In this document: piece by piece, positions 12,494 to 24,330 of the stretch
How positions within the stretch are numbered: the first letter of the stretch is position 1
How the letters are laid out: each line of letters begins with the position of its first letter
Assembly (NCBI RefSeq): GCF_000003195.3
Contig: NC_012870.2
Span: 3,898,501-3,962,500 of the forward strand
Reading direction: 5' to 3'
Source: Sorghum bicolor
Lineage: Eukaryota > Streptophyta > Magnoliopsida > Poales > Poaceae
DNA: 64,000 nt
Made by a program: the position numbers and the translations under genes
The notes under the pieces: generated by a model
Seen by the model: only the letters and a program-made list of their open reading frames with translations
Databases searched by the model: none
Told to the model about the DNA's origin: nothing

Positions 12494-12720
12494 GGCCTTG
12501 TTTAGTTTCAAAATATTTTGGAAAATAGGCTAGCACTTTCGTTTGCATGTGATAAATACTATCCAATCATAGACTAAATAGGTTCAAAAGATTCGTCTCC
12601 CAAATTACAGGTAAACTGTGTAATTAATTATTTTTTTTATCTATATTTAATATTTTATACATGTGTTGTAAGATTCGATGTGACAAAGAATGTAAAAATT
12701 TTTGCAAATTTTTCTGGCTA
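12494..12720. mobile_element. Tourist-like MITE, right end incomplete
   Basis: Starts 'ggccttgtttagtttcaaaa' 19 bp after the previous MITE and shares its interior ('atcatagactaaataggttc'). It fades at 'tttgcaaatttttctggcta' without the expected 'aactaaacaaggcc' end, so the right terminus is lost. Confidence 0.65.
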
Positions 12721-13084
12721 ATGGTCAGCTCCGTGCCAGTTTTGACTTCTTCCCCAACGAGCTCCGTATGTTTTCAAGCTATAAGCTCATCGCCACACAG
12801 CCCGGGCAGCCCAAATATCACAGACAGGTGGTCCCAGGCCTTTCCTACCCCACCTGCGCGTTATTTTTCAGAAAGGGCTCCACCTTTCAGCGTCACAATC
12901 ACAAACCAAAGCCCCCGGTTTCGACTCACGCCGTCACGCGGACAGTCGACTCCCCTCCCAACTCCCATGGCGCGAGGCCGCGCGCAGCCTCGACCTCTCC
13001 TCCAACGACTCGTTACCTCGTAACCGTCGCCGGAATCGATCGATTCAAAGCTCCAAGCCCTATCCAATCCACGAGGGGATCCCA

Positions 13085-15120
13085 ATGACCATGGCGGCCT
13101 CGGTTGTCGCCGCAGCGGCGGCCTCGCCCCAGCTGACGTCACGGAGATGGGCCCCTCTTGTCGCGTCACATCCACGGGCGAACCCGCCTCCCGCCCTGCG
13201 CTTGCGGGCGCCCGCTTCTCCTCTCCGGGCCGGAGCCTCCGTTCCCCGCGATTCTTGTGCCGGAGCCGCCGTCCCGAGGGCGCCGTGTGCGGCGGCGGCG
13301 GCGGCGGCATTAGGTGGTGGTGTGAAGGCGGAGGCCACGGAGCGGGTGGCGGCCGATTGGGATGTTCTGAAGCGGGTGGCGCTGCTCGCGCTTGGCTGCT
13401 GCGCTGCAGCCGCCGCGCTCGGCTGCTGCGCGGCGCGGGCAGCGGCGGAGGACTCGATCAAGGCGTCAGGATTCGGGCTGCGTGTGGCGGAGTCGCTGCG
13501 GAGGCTCGGATGGCCCGACGACGCCGTCGTGTTCGCACTCGCGACGCTGCCGGTGATCGAGCTGCGGGGGGCGATCCCCGTTGGGTACTGGTTGCGGCTC
13601 CATCCCGTCCGCCTCACCATCCTATCCGTTCTTGGGTTTGTATTGTTCATTAATCCCCCTTCATCTCTGGTCTTCGTCGGCTCTTTTGGTAAATAAATGA
13701 TAGTTCCACTAGTACTTGCTCACTAGATGTTTGATGAATTGCTGATATCCCAGCAGGCAGGGATTGCACCCCAAATGTTGTGTAATACCAACACAAACTA
13801 TTGCATATATGCTATTTCGGAAACTAAGGTCCATAATTAAATTTGCTAACACAATGAAATTCAGATGGTATGATCTGCCAGATAGTTTAACAAATCCAAA
13901 TATGATAGATCACCATCTCCTACCTTGTGATAAGAAGTCTATACTTTGGCCTTGTTTAGTTCGCAAATTTTTTTGTTTTTGGCTACTGTAGCATTTCGTT
14001 TTTATTTGACAAACATTGTCCAATCACGGAGTAACTAGGCTCAAAAGATTCATCTCACAAATTACAGATAAACTATGCAGTTAGTTTTTATTTTCGTCTA
14101 TATTTAATGCTCCATGCATGCGACCAAAGATTCGATGTGACGGGGAATCTTAAAAATTTTTGCGAACTAAACAAGGCCTTTGTAGGATATGCTGCACAAT
14201 GATAATTAAATGACATGTGAACTGAGATAATATATGCTGGATCATTATATTCAGTGTTTTAACAGTAAAGGTAACCAAAGTTCGTCTGGAACAGCTTACC
14301 AATCATCTTTAGCTTTAGGTATGCCTAGTATATGCTTTGGAAGTCTAAAATATGAAGATGACGGTATTTGATTTCTGAATTAAATTTCCACTTCCCAAAA
14401 GGGAACATGAATAATTTTAAATGAACCTAAGATGAAGTACCAGGGAACTGAAAACAAGATAGTAAATAATAGCAAGTTAAAGATAATTAATCTGCAGTTT
14501 ATTAATCATTGGACTGATTACTCCTTGCATGCTTGTAAGCGAAAACTCTGACACTGCAGTGATGTTTTTGCTCAATTTAGTAACACGTCCAAGAGGAAAA
14601 CTGCCTGCTGTCACAGTTCACAAGTCTCAATTAATACAAAATACACTGTTGTCTCTGCAGAAAAAGGTTCAATAAACAGATTTTGATTTTCTCTTGTGTC
14701 TTTCCCAGGAACATGATGCCTGTATCATTTATCATCCTCTACCTGAAAAAGCTTGCGACATTTCTGTCTCAGAAAAGCGCATCTGCAACCCGAATTATGG
14801 ACCTCCTCTTTGAGCGGGCACGACGTAAGGCTGCTCCTGTTGAGGAATTCCAATGGCTCGGCTTGATGTTGTTTGTTGCCGTTCCATTCCCAGGCACAGG
14901 AGCATGGACTGGGGCCTTCATTGCATCTGTTTTAGGCATGCCATTTTGGTCAGGTTTTACAGCAAATTTTGTGGGAGTTGTCCTTGCAGGGCTTCTGGTG
15001 AACTTGCTTATGAATCTTGGACTGAAATATGCAATTATTACTGGAGTAGTTTTGTTCTTTGTTTCAACTGTAATGTGGAGTGTTCTTCGTTCCCTGAAGA
15101 AGTCTGTGAATGGCAAATGA
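13085..15120 (+). CDS. Putative small multidrug export family membrane protein, plastid-targeted, 320 aa
   Basis: Matches the putative small multi-drug export family (Pfam Sm_multidrug_ex) in plants and cyanobacteria; substrate unknown. Exons 13085-13635 and 14709-15120 join at GT/AG so that a split Gly codon gives ...LSVLGNMMPV. Total 963 nt, 320 residues. Residues 1-80 are rich in Ala, Ser, Arg and Pro with few acidic residues, like a plastid transit peptide (inferred). A hydrophobic Ala/Cys/Leu segment lies at ~97-120. The conserved core has TLPVIELRGAIPVGYW near 156-171, GNMMPV at the exon join, PFPGTGAWTG, then two long hydrophobic helices near the C-terminus. Two ATGs lie 6 bp apart (13085, 13091); the second has the better ccATGgcg context and either could serve. 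The intron carries a MITE. No damage seen. Confidence 0.86.
13948..14178. mobile_element. Tourist-like MITE in intron of the export-family gene
   Basis: Ends 'ggccttgtttagttcgcaaa' and 'gcgaactaaacaaggcc' are near-perfect inverted repeats. Flanked by TTT on both sides (13945-13947, 14179-14181). 231 bp. Confidence 0.85.
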
Positions 15121-16019
15121 TCTAATAGTCTTCATCACACTGTTCCTAATCCATTCAGAGTTCAGCTGTGCATAGGAAATTCAGTTGTGTAATTTTAAGT
15201 GGATTTTCAGCTTCCAAATGGATTTCTAAGAGAAAGGAACTGAGAATTGACCGTGTTTATATAAGTTCCAAGTAAAATGTCTTTCTCATTCAATAATTGA
15301 ATATGAGTTTTTTTTAGCTACTATGTTATGCTAATCAGTGATCTTGTTATCCACTAAAGCTCTGCGGAAAGAGGTATTCAGACGTTTGTCACATTACGGT
15401 TTGCAGTAATGGCAGTTAATGACAAAGAGTTGAACTGCACCTGAAGGTGTCTTTCCAATTTCCATAATCTAGTTTGGGAACCACCTTTTTATTTTGGAAG
15501 TCCCACAAGTTAAAAACTGGTTTGTGAATTTTAGTCATAGATCTTTCCAAAATTTAAATCATCCGATTTTAATTTGAACCTGTCACATGTTTTGCCAAAT
15601 CTTTTCTTTATTGTCAATTTTAAAAGTCATTTACTAAACAAGCATTTATTTAAAGTTTAATTCAAAGGTATGTTATTCTTAGTCGTCCTTGATCTTTAGT
15701 CATTATAAATCTTTGAAGATCCCTTCAAAATTTAAAAAATAGACATTATAAACATGGTAAACTATTAAGCACCGACTCAATATATGATGACCGGACGCTC
15801 ATGAGACAAACGCTTAGCCTTCTAGGTACTTAGTTTCTTCTAAAAGCGCTTTTCAATTGCACTCTAGTCAGCGAACTAGTCATAGATCAGCTGGTTAGGT
15901 TCATAGATCAGCTGGTTAGGTTCCTTGTGGTAGGTCCTCGACTTGGTATGGGTGTTTGTATTTTTCTGAATTGGTGACTTCGTGAATCTCGTGATCTGCC
16001 GGCTCAGCCCTTTAGAGGT
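15121..16019. other. Intergenic stretch, 3' flank of export-family gene
   Basis: No gene recognised. A perfect 21-bp tandem duplication 'tcatagatcagctggttaggt' lies at 15880-15900 and 15901-15921, at the border of the LTR-like sequence that follows. Confidence 0.45.
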
Positions 16020-16440
16020 GCTCATAGAGATAAGGTTTACGTACGTGTGGAGGTATAAACCTCTATACCCTTATGGTTAGACTTGGGCCATAAGATTCGG
16101 CCTATTACGAGACGACTCGTGGTTTGACCCACTATCGTATTATCTATGGCAATTATAACCGACTAGGATTAGTTTTTAGATTTGTAACCTTGCCCTCTGG
16201 ACTATATAAAGAGAGGCAAGAGACCCCCTCAGGTCAATTCAACAAATCTCATAATCAATACAATCAGAGACATGACATAGGTATTACGCCCTCACGGCGG
16301 CCGAACCTGGATAAATTGCGTCACCATCTAGTTCATAGCTTGCGCACCTGTCTGCCGACAATCTACTACCGTGGGTATACCCTAAGGTAGACTGTCAACT
16401 AGCTTTCGTCGATAGTACGTATGCTCACAGAAGTAAGTGT
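16020..16440 (+). mobile_element. LTR fragment (probable Ty3/Gypsy solo or broken LTR)
   Basis: 'ggactatataaagagaggc' (TATA-like, ~16199) is followed by 'ccccctcagg', then 'caatacaatcagagacatgacataggtattacgccctcacggcggccgaacctg' (split phrase, 16258-16310). This order is typical of grass Gypsy LTR U3-R-U5 regions, with start near the TATA and the poly(A)-region phrase 'ggtattacgcc'. No partner LTR or internal domain is visible nearby. Superfamily is from recall of the motif order, so moderate confidence. Confidence 0.5.
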
Positions 16441-17538
16441 GCGTCTACGTTGTACTGTGTGATTCTAGAAAAAAAATGCACTCTAATCAGCGATATGGAG
16501 CTTTGGATGATGCACTGATATTCTAACACTAAAACGGATAAGCACCTATCTTGCAACCAAAAACATCTCGGTACATTTGAGAAGTTTAGAGACGAAATTG
16601 AGCAGAGCCAATAGTCGAGGGAACAAAAAAAAATATTTCGCCTAGTTGAAGTTACAATGATGTACAAATCTAGGCTGATCCTTGTTAATTTGAAGTTGAA
16701 CATGGCTGTCCACGAGCAAATGGGTAGCTGCAAAACTGCCCAAGTATCCAGCAACAACAGGTCAACCAACAGAGCACATGTTAGGACTATATTGACCAGT
16801 CTAGATTTTTTTTTTCATCAAATCACCAGCCAACACAAGTGTTTACCTTTTCTGTTAGTTTTTGTGCAATGTGCTTCTCAAGCATCTGACCGTAAGCTAG
16901 TAATGAAAGCCAAATGAAAAATTAGTTAGGTTTACACCTATCTAACCAATCTTTGACCCCAGTTATTTTAGCATACTTGCTAGAAATGGTTTATATCCTG
17001 CGAGTTCCTCAAACTGACTTTGAAAAAATGTAACAAGTTGCTCGCTCAATTTCGCTGAATAACCCAAATGCATGAATTTTCCGATATAAGGCCACAAAGA
17101 TTTAATTTACTATTTTATTTTATATTTTATTTACAATTCAACAGGCATCACCAGATGTGTAACTTTGGTCATCGATACAACAACAAAAAAATACTGATAT
17201 AGACTTTGAAGCAAGAACATGACTTGAGCAGTCATCAAAGATAATCAAAACGTGACACACACCACAATGAATTACAACTCAGTCATACCAAATATATACC
17301 CTTTTATCAACAATAACTATATGCTAGATCTTTCAATTTCCTCAGTGTAACACACTTCATGGAAATTTATAGAGCACCACTAATAGCACCTGACTCCAAT
17401 CCCTAACGGTTTAAGCAAGCATGTCAACTTGAGCTATGAAAACACTACTAGTATGCTCAAATACGGTCAGAGGAAACTATGTTCGAACAAGAGGTGTAAA
17501 CTCCACAAGCAATTAAGCCCTTGAGAGATCAGAAAACA

Positions 17539-17570
<32 letters not shown>
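17539..17570. repeat. (TAG)n microsatellite, ~10 units
   Basis: Ten TAG units plus TA in nested repeat a of unit 1. The corresponding array in unit 2 (33920) has seven. Confidence 0.95.
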
Positions 17571-18114
17571 TGATTAGCTAGAGGTAATTTAGGGCGCTGT
17601 CTATATTATCCTTACAAATTTTGAAGGGGTTAGGCAACTTTTATGAGAATAAAGAGATACAAATTTAGAACACAAACAACCCATTTGTACAGTAATTCTG
17701 TTTTGTTTCCTGTACTATCTTGCTAGCACGCCTGAACCAATTTCTGAAATTGCTCCAACTATACAACAGATGGTTCAAGAACTTTTAGAGCTTCTATATG
17801 CCTTTTTTTTAAAAAAAAAAACAAATCGACAGGAGAGCTACCTATTATATCAAGATTCTATATACAGTTTCAGAGGCCAATCTATGAAAATCTATATGCA
17901 CCCAACAATTTCAATTGTCACACCACATGCACCACACCAAGAACAAGCGTAAACATTCCAATATTAACCACACACAAAAAAACAGATATAGTTTTCATTG
18001 ATTCAGCTCTTAGCTACATCCTGATATGTATATACCAAAACAAAGTTGTAAGCCCAACCTAGCAGAACAGGGCAATCATGAACCGTGCACATCTAGCTTT
18101 CTGCCCCCATAAAG

Positions 18115-18249
18115 CCTTGTTCGTTTCATCCCGAAACCAAGAGGGTTAGAGGGGATTGAGGGGGATTTAATCCCCTACAAGTCAAAATCTCCCTCAATCC
18201 CCTTCAGTCCTCTCCAACCCCCTTTGGTTTGGTGAAGAACCAAACAAGG
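18115..18249. mobile_element. 135-bp palindromic MITE-like hairpin
   Basis: Ends 'ccttgttcgtttc' and 'gaaccaaacaagg' are inverted. Inside, 'ggggattgagggggattt' pairs with 'aaatctccctcaatcccc'. Copies at 27204-27338, 34487-34621 and 43550-43684 result from the nested and tandem duplications. Confidence 0.7.
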
Positions 18250-18342
18250 AATAAAAGATAATTCATCAAGGTTCTCCAATTGGTTGACAATAACAGATTG
18301 AAATCCATAACATGGTTTTTAATAGTAGCAAAACGACTGCCT

Positions 18343-19250
18343 TAGCACATAGAATGATATAAGCACAGAGACACCTTTTACGAGATAGACACAACGCACA
18401 AACAACCCCATTTGTATTATAGTTCTGTATTGTCTTTTTCCTTATTGCTACTAGTGCAGCCAAACTAATTTCTGATGTCTCCCACCATACAATAGGTGGT
18501 TCAAGAACTTTTTACAGCGTCTATATACAATCTATGCAGATGTATACTCATCCAAGAATTTCAGTTGCCATACCACATGGATCACAAAGAATAAGCCAAA
18601 ACATTTCAATAACCAGAACTCAATAACATCACAATTTTCATCAATTGAACTCTTAGAAGCAGTCTGCCATATCTGTTTACCAATAAAAAGTAGTAGTCAG
18701 ACCGAAACCACATGAACCACACCCGTCTAGCTTTCTATCCCCATAAAAGAAATCATGAAGGTTCTCCAATTCTAAACAAGAAGATTGGCATCCATCCACC
18801 AACATGGTTTAACAATAACAAAACGACTGGCTCCGCACATAGAATAATATAAGCACAGGCACAAGTTAACGTTTCACAAATGCAGCACAATCAAAAGATA
18901 AGTACCTAAAGACTTGCAAGAAATTAAGGGGAGTCTTAAACATCCATAGCAGAATGGAAACAAAGCTCGAAAGAAGCTACGAGTACTCAGGAACATGAAC
19001 CCAACTACTAAGAGCAATCTGGCAACAAAAAACCCGGATCCAGCAGAAGACACGCAACTTTTGCCTTGACACCTGTCACCACGCTCCCTGACTCTTGATC
19101 AGTACATTGCTGTCAAACAAAAAGACCAAGGACTTAGATGATAGCGCTAGCCATGCTCTTATGTAGCTAAGATAAAGGAAAAGCAGGTCACAAAATCAAG
19201 CAAGCATGAAAAGCAAAGATCAGAATGGAACAGTTCAGTAGTAGTAGAAC
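18343..19250. other. 3' flank of DUF1618 gene, unit 1
   Basis: AT-rich, with no recognised gene. The segment around 18480-18600 is a weak, diverged echo of 17760-17950 (for example 'ggttcaagaactttt' and 'tctatatgc/tctatatac'), suggesting another old duplication. The 3' UTR of the minus-strand gene probably lies in 18900-19250. Confidence 0.4.
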
Positions 19251-20705
19251 TTACTCCCTGGCGGCGAAAGCAGGACCTGCTACAGGATGGAGTTCATCAT
19301 ACTTCCTCTTGTGTGAAACATGCTTCCTTTGGAAGAAATGCGAAGAGATGGCAACTGTCTCAGTAAAAGAGTGGTGACGAACAGACCCATGCCATAGGAG
19401 CCTCTTGTTCCAAATGTCAAAGGTGCATATGTGATACACCGAAGAAACATCTGAACAAGCGTCATACAACACAAGGCAGAGGGTACCATCTGCCATGAGG
19501 ACAGGGTACCCCACCTGCGCCTCCGGCAACCCGCCCTCCTTGAAGCCATCGAACCTCCAGAGCTCTCTGACAGGAAACCTTGCCTCATTCTTCCACTGCC
19601 CCCAAGGCAGTTCCAGAGTCCACATTGTCACTAAGTCATCTGCATTGTGCTCACCACGGCGAATGCATACGAACCAGATTGAGCCCCTGACACAGCCCAT
19701 GGTCCGGGACATCTTCATCGACTCCTCACAGTCCAACGCATCCTCCAAGTTAAGCTCGCACCCGACTGGCAACTTGATGCAGTCAAAACCAATGACAGAG
19801 TCAGTGGTTTGCAGGTCACAGTACATGATGGCTTGCGACAGATCAACCCAAATACCCTTGCCTTGAAAAGAGAAGGTCATGTCCGTCATGAATCGTTCAT
19901 AGACGCTCACCGGCACATTCCAGCTCACCCTCTTCTTCATCTCCCATGCACAAGTCAGGTTTGCCCCCATCAACAGAGAGAACACGCAGAGAAAGGGCGG
20001 CCGGTCGATGTCAAAAGCCATGGGCAGACCATCGTGAGATTCACGAGCCATGAGGAACAGCTCATAAGCACCGTCAGAGGTGCGCTTGGGGACGGGCTTT
20101 AACATACCAATGACTTCGAGGGGATCTGGGATGTAGCTGATCATGGAGAGTGACGCGTTCTTGTGGTCGTAAACGAGGTAGTAGGGCAGATCACGAAGGT
20201 CCTCGCGCTGCAGGAACAGCATCATGATCATGAGGTCCTGCTCTTCATCCATCAGGATTATGCTGGCCCTCGCAGTCATATTACTGTTCAGGTAGTGCGG
20301 CCTGCAGTTTTTTCGGGCACGGCCGTCAAGCTCCGAGTTGAATCTCTCATGAGCTTCTGGGCTGATGCGGATGGCCAAGGATGAGCTGACAAGCGGATCG
20401 TCGCCGAGGAGCACGTGGAGACTGAGGCCATTCAACGCCTCCTTGATGTTGTCCCCGCATCCGTAAGCCTTCCTGCAAACGATCTTAATCTCAGTCCACC
20501 CTTCCCCCGGCCTGCCGATCAATTTGCCCGGCCTGCCGATCAATTCGCCCGCACGCACTTCGTTGTTGAACACGTAGATAGGAGCGGGACGCCGGGCAGC
20601 AGTCATGGCAGACGCGCGGCGCGGCGCCGGTGGAGGGGCAGGCGCGCTGCGGGGCGCCGGTGGAGGCAGGTAGGTAGGAGGATCGAGAGTCCCGGCCGCA
20701 ATCAT
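19251..20705 (-). CDS. DUF1618-domain protein, 484 aa, unit 1 copy
   Basis: Grass-expanded family of unknown function. The DUF1618 region is placed at about residues 275-410, carrying GKGIWVDLSQAIMYCDL and later a WTLELPWGQW-like segment; the C-terminal tail is basic (HKRKYDE). The N-terminus is Pro/Ala-rich. Met34 (MTAARRPAPIYVF) is an alternative start that would drop the low-complexity part. Residues ~55-68 contain a heptad duplication, LIGRPGK/LIGRPGE, from a small DNA duplication at ~20510-20540. The coding region is one uninterrupted frame. The stop codon TAA overlaps a good donor consensus (gggaGTAAGT), so splicing to a further downstream exon is possible. Upstream at ~20770 'accctag' suits a plant 5' UTR. 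An identical copy lies at 35623-37077. Function unknown. Confidence 0.8.
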   Translation of the reverse strand: MIAAGTLDPPTYLPPPAPRSAPAPPPAPRRASAMTAARRPAPIYVFNNEVRAGELIGRPGKLIGRPGEGWTEIKIVCRKAYGCGDNIKEALNGLSLHVLLGDDPLVSSSLAIRISPEAHERFNSELDGRARKNCRPHYLNSNMTARASIILMDEEQDLMIMMLFLQREDLRDLPYYLVYDHKNASLSMISYIPDPLEVIGMLKPVPKRTSDGAYELFLMARESHDGLPMAFDIDRPPFLCVFSLLMGANLTCAWEMKKRVSWNVPVSVYERFMTDMTFSFQGKGIWVDLSQAIMYCDLQTTDSVIGFDCIKLPVGCELNLEDALDCEESMKMSRTMGCVRGSIWFVCIRRGEHNADDLVTMWTLELPWGQWKNEARFPVRELWRFDGFKEGGLPEAQVGYPVLMADGTLCLVLYDACSDVSSVYHICTFDIWNKRLLWHGSVRHHSFTETVAISSHFFQRKHVSHKRKYDELHPVAGPAFAARE

Positions 20706-21224
20706 GGCTTACGCACCGCGAAGCGCAAGCGCCGGTGGAGGAACGAGAGGAAGGGGAAAGGTGAAACCCTAGATCGGTGTTACTGGTTTGACGAGGGGAT
20801 CAGATCCGGATGGAACTTGTGGACAAGACTGGGAGGAGGGGAGACGGATGCGGATGCGGCACGCAGCTCGACTTCAACTCGCCCAAGCAATGGTGGAGGG
20901 AGGTTCGTTAGATCGAGTTCACGCGGATCGTGGGGCTAGTGGACGGTAGATGTGGTGCCTAAACAAACACCAAGGGATAAGAACGCTGAACGCGTGAACT
21001 CGGTGGACGTTGGACCGGCTGTACTTTTCCTGGGCCATCGAGCTCGTTTTTGTTTCGCCCACCGGGCTCGCATGAGTGCAGACGTGCAGTACCGTGCGCA
21101 AATTCAAACAAAGGCCCAGATGGTGGTTTTTACTTTTTCTTTTTTAATTATTTCGATTGGATCTTTGAAAAATCATAGTAAATCACAGAAAATCTAATTT
21201 TATTGGACTCCACTTAAGTAGATT

Positions 21225-21640
21225 CAAATTTTTTGCTATAAAGGTTTTGTCTTTTATTTTTTATTTATTTTAGCTAAATATTTTAAAAATCATAAAATAT
21301 AAAATCTAATTTTCTTAGACTCCACATGAGCATATCTATACAGTAAATACATAATATACTATGCTTTAGTATAGTTTTTTTATTGTAGCTTTAGATGTAT
21401 GCTTTTCTATAATTAATTGAAATAATGCATAGCTGCAGCTTCTATAATTATTTTGTCAAACTAAATCATACATACATTATATGTTCATTGTGTATATATA
21501 CTCATGTAGAGTCTAAGAAGATTTTCTATTTTATAAATTTTTCTATGATTTACTATGATTTTTCCAAAGATTCAGCCAAATAAATAAAAAAAGAAAAGGA
21601 AAAAATCTTTATAGCAAAAACTTTTTACTACAGCATACCA
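21225..21640. repeat. Inverted-repeat (foldback-like) element
   Basis: The left arm ~21225-21332 (ttttgctataaaggtttt ... cttagactccacatgag) is the inverse of the right arm ~21508-21640 (gagtctaagaag ... ctttatagcaaaaac), at roughly 80% by eye. The same family recurs at 24715-24840 and 27560-27690, and a further arm-like stretch lies at 21125-21215. A non-coding foldback or MITE family is likely. Unit 2 counterpart: 37597-38012. Confidence 0.55.
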
Positions 21641-21662
21641 TATTATATGTTTACTATGTAGA

Positions 21663-22400
21663 CTAGGTAGTGTGCCCATGCGTTGCTATCGGACAACTAA
21701 TTTTTTTTACTAAAAACACACGTATCGCATAATAAGATAACAATACTATAAAAATATCGACATTAAAGTAATATTTAATCCAAAAAGCCCTTAAATGATT
21801 GTGCATTGTAACGGGAAAACACAATAATACGATAATATATGCATGAACGTGTGTTATAGCATTATCTAAACAACTACTGCAGTCACGATGTTTAGAACAT
21901 CAGTATTCCATAGGTCTTTATAAAGGTTTTGTATGAGTTATCTTTCATCTAAACTCCTTTTGTGTCTCTGACAAATTCCGTCGGCCCTCCAACACACATG
22001 AACCCCCTTTTTTACGAAACACGACTACACTACCACCTTAGTGCAAGATGAGCAATGACCACATTCCATTTTCGACCACCTCAACTTGTGATGAGTGACG
22101 GCCACATACGAGATCGACGAGCACATAGACCAACACTCCGTCCACTGTGACACATCAATGCACATTGCCACACCGGAATTTGATGATGGTAAAGCCAGCA
22201 TGTCAGCATGGTCGTATTACCACAACACAGTGGGACTGGTCATGACATACCAAATTCAAAATAAAACACTTATTCTAAAATCATACTCATTTTCTTGTGC
22301 AATAAATAGTCTCACCGTTTCAATTTTTGTTGTAGTAAATAAAATCTAATAAAATCAAATACCTTAAATTCATTCTAATATTCAGACTCTTTAATAACAT
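21663..22400 (-). mobile_element. Helitron-like 3' terminus (element extends rightwards, far end unresolved)
   Basis: On the minus strand the sequence reads 'ccgatagcaacgcatgggc' (short stem-loop), then 'acactac', CTAG, followed by host T at 21662. This is the CTRR-T ending plus subterminal hairpin of plant Helitrons. The 5' TC end was not located, so the right border is a guess. Unit 2 counterpart has CTAG at 38035-38038. Confidence 0.45.
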
Positions 22401-24192
22401 TTCCGTTTAATTCTGTTCAATAAGTTTCATGGTTCACCAAACTACCTGCAACAACTCCCGGGATGATAAAAGCAAGATTTAAGAATTAAGGCACATTACG
22501 ATGATACTATTGAACTTTTCAAAAAACAAGATTTGGATCAAAAATAATTTCATGATATAGTCTCGTTTCACTTGATCAGCCTTCTCATATTGAAATTGCA
22601 GTTGCAGTGTCCCTCTGTCAATTTTGTTTTAACATTTAGGAGTAGATTCCAGTGCAGGCTAATTGGCTTGGACTCAGTGTCACCCTGCGGACAAATTCGC
22701 TCTTGTCAGTAGCAATCGCCAAAAGATCATCTCCTGCAAAATTTAATTCGAGTCAACAGAATAAAATTGATAGAATAAACCATGACATATTTCTATCAAT
22801 CAAGTTTGCTTCTTCTTTTCAAGTTTCTCCTTAGCTAGTTGCTTTTTAAATCCCAATTCTTAAGTTTCCTTCTCTCGCTCCTTTCTTTGTGCTGCTAGAT
22901 GCTCTTGAAAGCTATAAATAATAGAATCAACAGAAGCATTGAAGTGCATCTGTACTATACCAAACAGGCATCTGAACCAACAGAACCATTGTAGTGCATC
23001 TGTATTTTCGGTTAGGTGAAATGATCAGTCTTAACAGCAACACTGAATACCTTACCCATGTAAGCTTAGTGAAACCAGGCCTGAGTCTTGACATCAGTCT
23101 GACCATAAAACCCACAGGAAATTGGATTCGGCATCAATTCAACAGAAGATTATCTATACAACATCAGAAACAATGCATAAATTGGAAGCCAACAGGAATA
23201 CTAAACAATGGATTCTGTCATCATAGAAAAGATCTTCAAATAAAAAACAAGAATATCAGACAATTGGAAAGTAAGAGTATTATACAGGACCAATCCATTA
23301 GTACTATCATTTATTTGTACTTAGGAGTATAGCAATCCTACAATGCAGATGGTTAAATTGCGGCACTACTAATAAGTAGTAACATATCAGACAATTGGGT
23401 CTCAACAGTATAGCAATCCTCACCCTGCTCCACATTCAAAAATACACTAGCAATGTAACAAGTACCATTGCTAGAATGTATTTGCGTTGAATGAGGGCTG
23501 AATTAGTTTTCCAAACACTGACAAAATACTAGCTGGGGCAAGGTGATTTCAAACTATTGAAAGGAGCATGGTAATGCTCAATGCACCAACGCATTACATA
23601 ACCCAGTGTTTTTTAGCTAATGACAAATGTAGCACGGTCACAGATATGATAAACTTTTTCTCTCAAACAGACGAGCATTATGTAAATAGAGCATCATCAA
23701 TATATACACCCATTGAAGGAAAGAAATTGTTGTGGGTTATGTTTTTTTACAAGCTCCTGAAAAGAGGATTGGGGCAGCCTGTAGATACTTACTATAATAA
23801 TCAAGTGTTGTCATGTATTGTTCATGACGTCGATTAACAAGGCTTCCAAACAATAAGGTTCATCTATTGTCAGGTTTGCAGATCACACCCAAAGAGCAGG
23901 GTTATGCAATGTACTCAATTGTACTCACGTGAAAACTGATAACTGAATCATAACCCCCAAATAGCTCTCTATTGAGTCATACTCCCTCCGTCCTAAGATA
24001 GAAGGCGCAACTACTTTTTTCAATTGTCCAAGGAAACAAGGCGCTTGACTCCTCGGCTCCGCGTTGAGGAATCACCACCAACATTACCTAAAGCCATATA
24101 GCCTGCAAAAACAAAAACAAAAAAACCTAAGCATCACTCTACATAAGTCCCATATAGAAGAGAGTAACTCTTGTAATTTAGTGCATGCCTGT
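22401..24192. other. Gene-free stretch, unit 1
   Basis: No gene recognised. 'actccctccgtcctaagat' at 23980-23998 resembles one end of a Stowaway-type MITE; its partner end is not visible. Short near-repeats occur at 22950-23000 (gcatctgtac/gcatctgtat with 'ccaacagaacc'). Confidence 0.4.
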
Positions 24193-24330
24193 TTATGAAC
24201 ATTCTCGATGTGAGAGTTGAGGAGCTTGACAAAGAGACAGCAGCTTCCTGAAGTGTGTGGTTGCCTTAAGCCGCACGGTGGGGGCGTTGGAGAGGACGAC
24301 TTGCACCATCGCCAACAAGCCATCGAGTTG
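24193..24330 (-). pseudogene. Importin-alpha-like armadillo fragment
   Basis: The frame LDGLLAMVQVV...NAPTVRLKATTHFRKLLS resembles the start of the armadillo domain of importin-alpha (typically LxxLPxMV...LQLEATTQFRKLLS). It then loses similarity and meets a stop at 24193. The upstream GC-rich sequence (to ~24452) stays open in another frame but is not recognised. Probably a captured or retro-copied gene fragment. Similarity is judged by eye over ~35 residues. Confidence 0.45.

Larger units (their letters stand above)
11716..13084. other. Intergenic stretch with two MITEs and the next gene's upstream region
   Basis: 11716-12233 is the thioredoxin 3' UTR and flank without a recognised feature. 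Two related MITEs follow (12234-12475, 12494-12720). 12720-13084 is increasingly GC-rich and probably holds the promoter and 5' UTR of the gene starting at 13085. Confidence 0.5.
16609..18342. repeat. Nested repeat, copy a (diverged partner at 25591-27436)
   Basis: Starts at 'caatagtcgagggaa' and ends at 'aaacgactgcctt'. It matches 25591-27436 over almost its whole length with scattered substitutions and small indels (for example 11 extra bases 'ctgctctgg..' near 26070, and a longer TAG array in the partner). No coding gene recognised. The left edge of the 16-kb tandem duplication falls inside this repeat, at 17094. Confidence 0.8.

Noticed and set aside
12861..13653. Open frames overlapping exon 1 of the export-family gene
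   Set aside because: Shadows of a GC-rich exon; only the frame from 13085 continues into the conserved membrane domain.
19280..20939. Plus-strand and second-frame open frames over the DUF1618 gene
   Set aside because: Antisense or frame shadows. The minus-strand 484-codon frame carries the family motifs.
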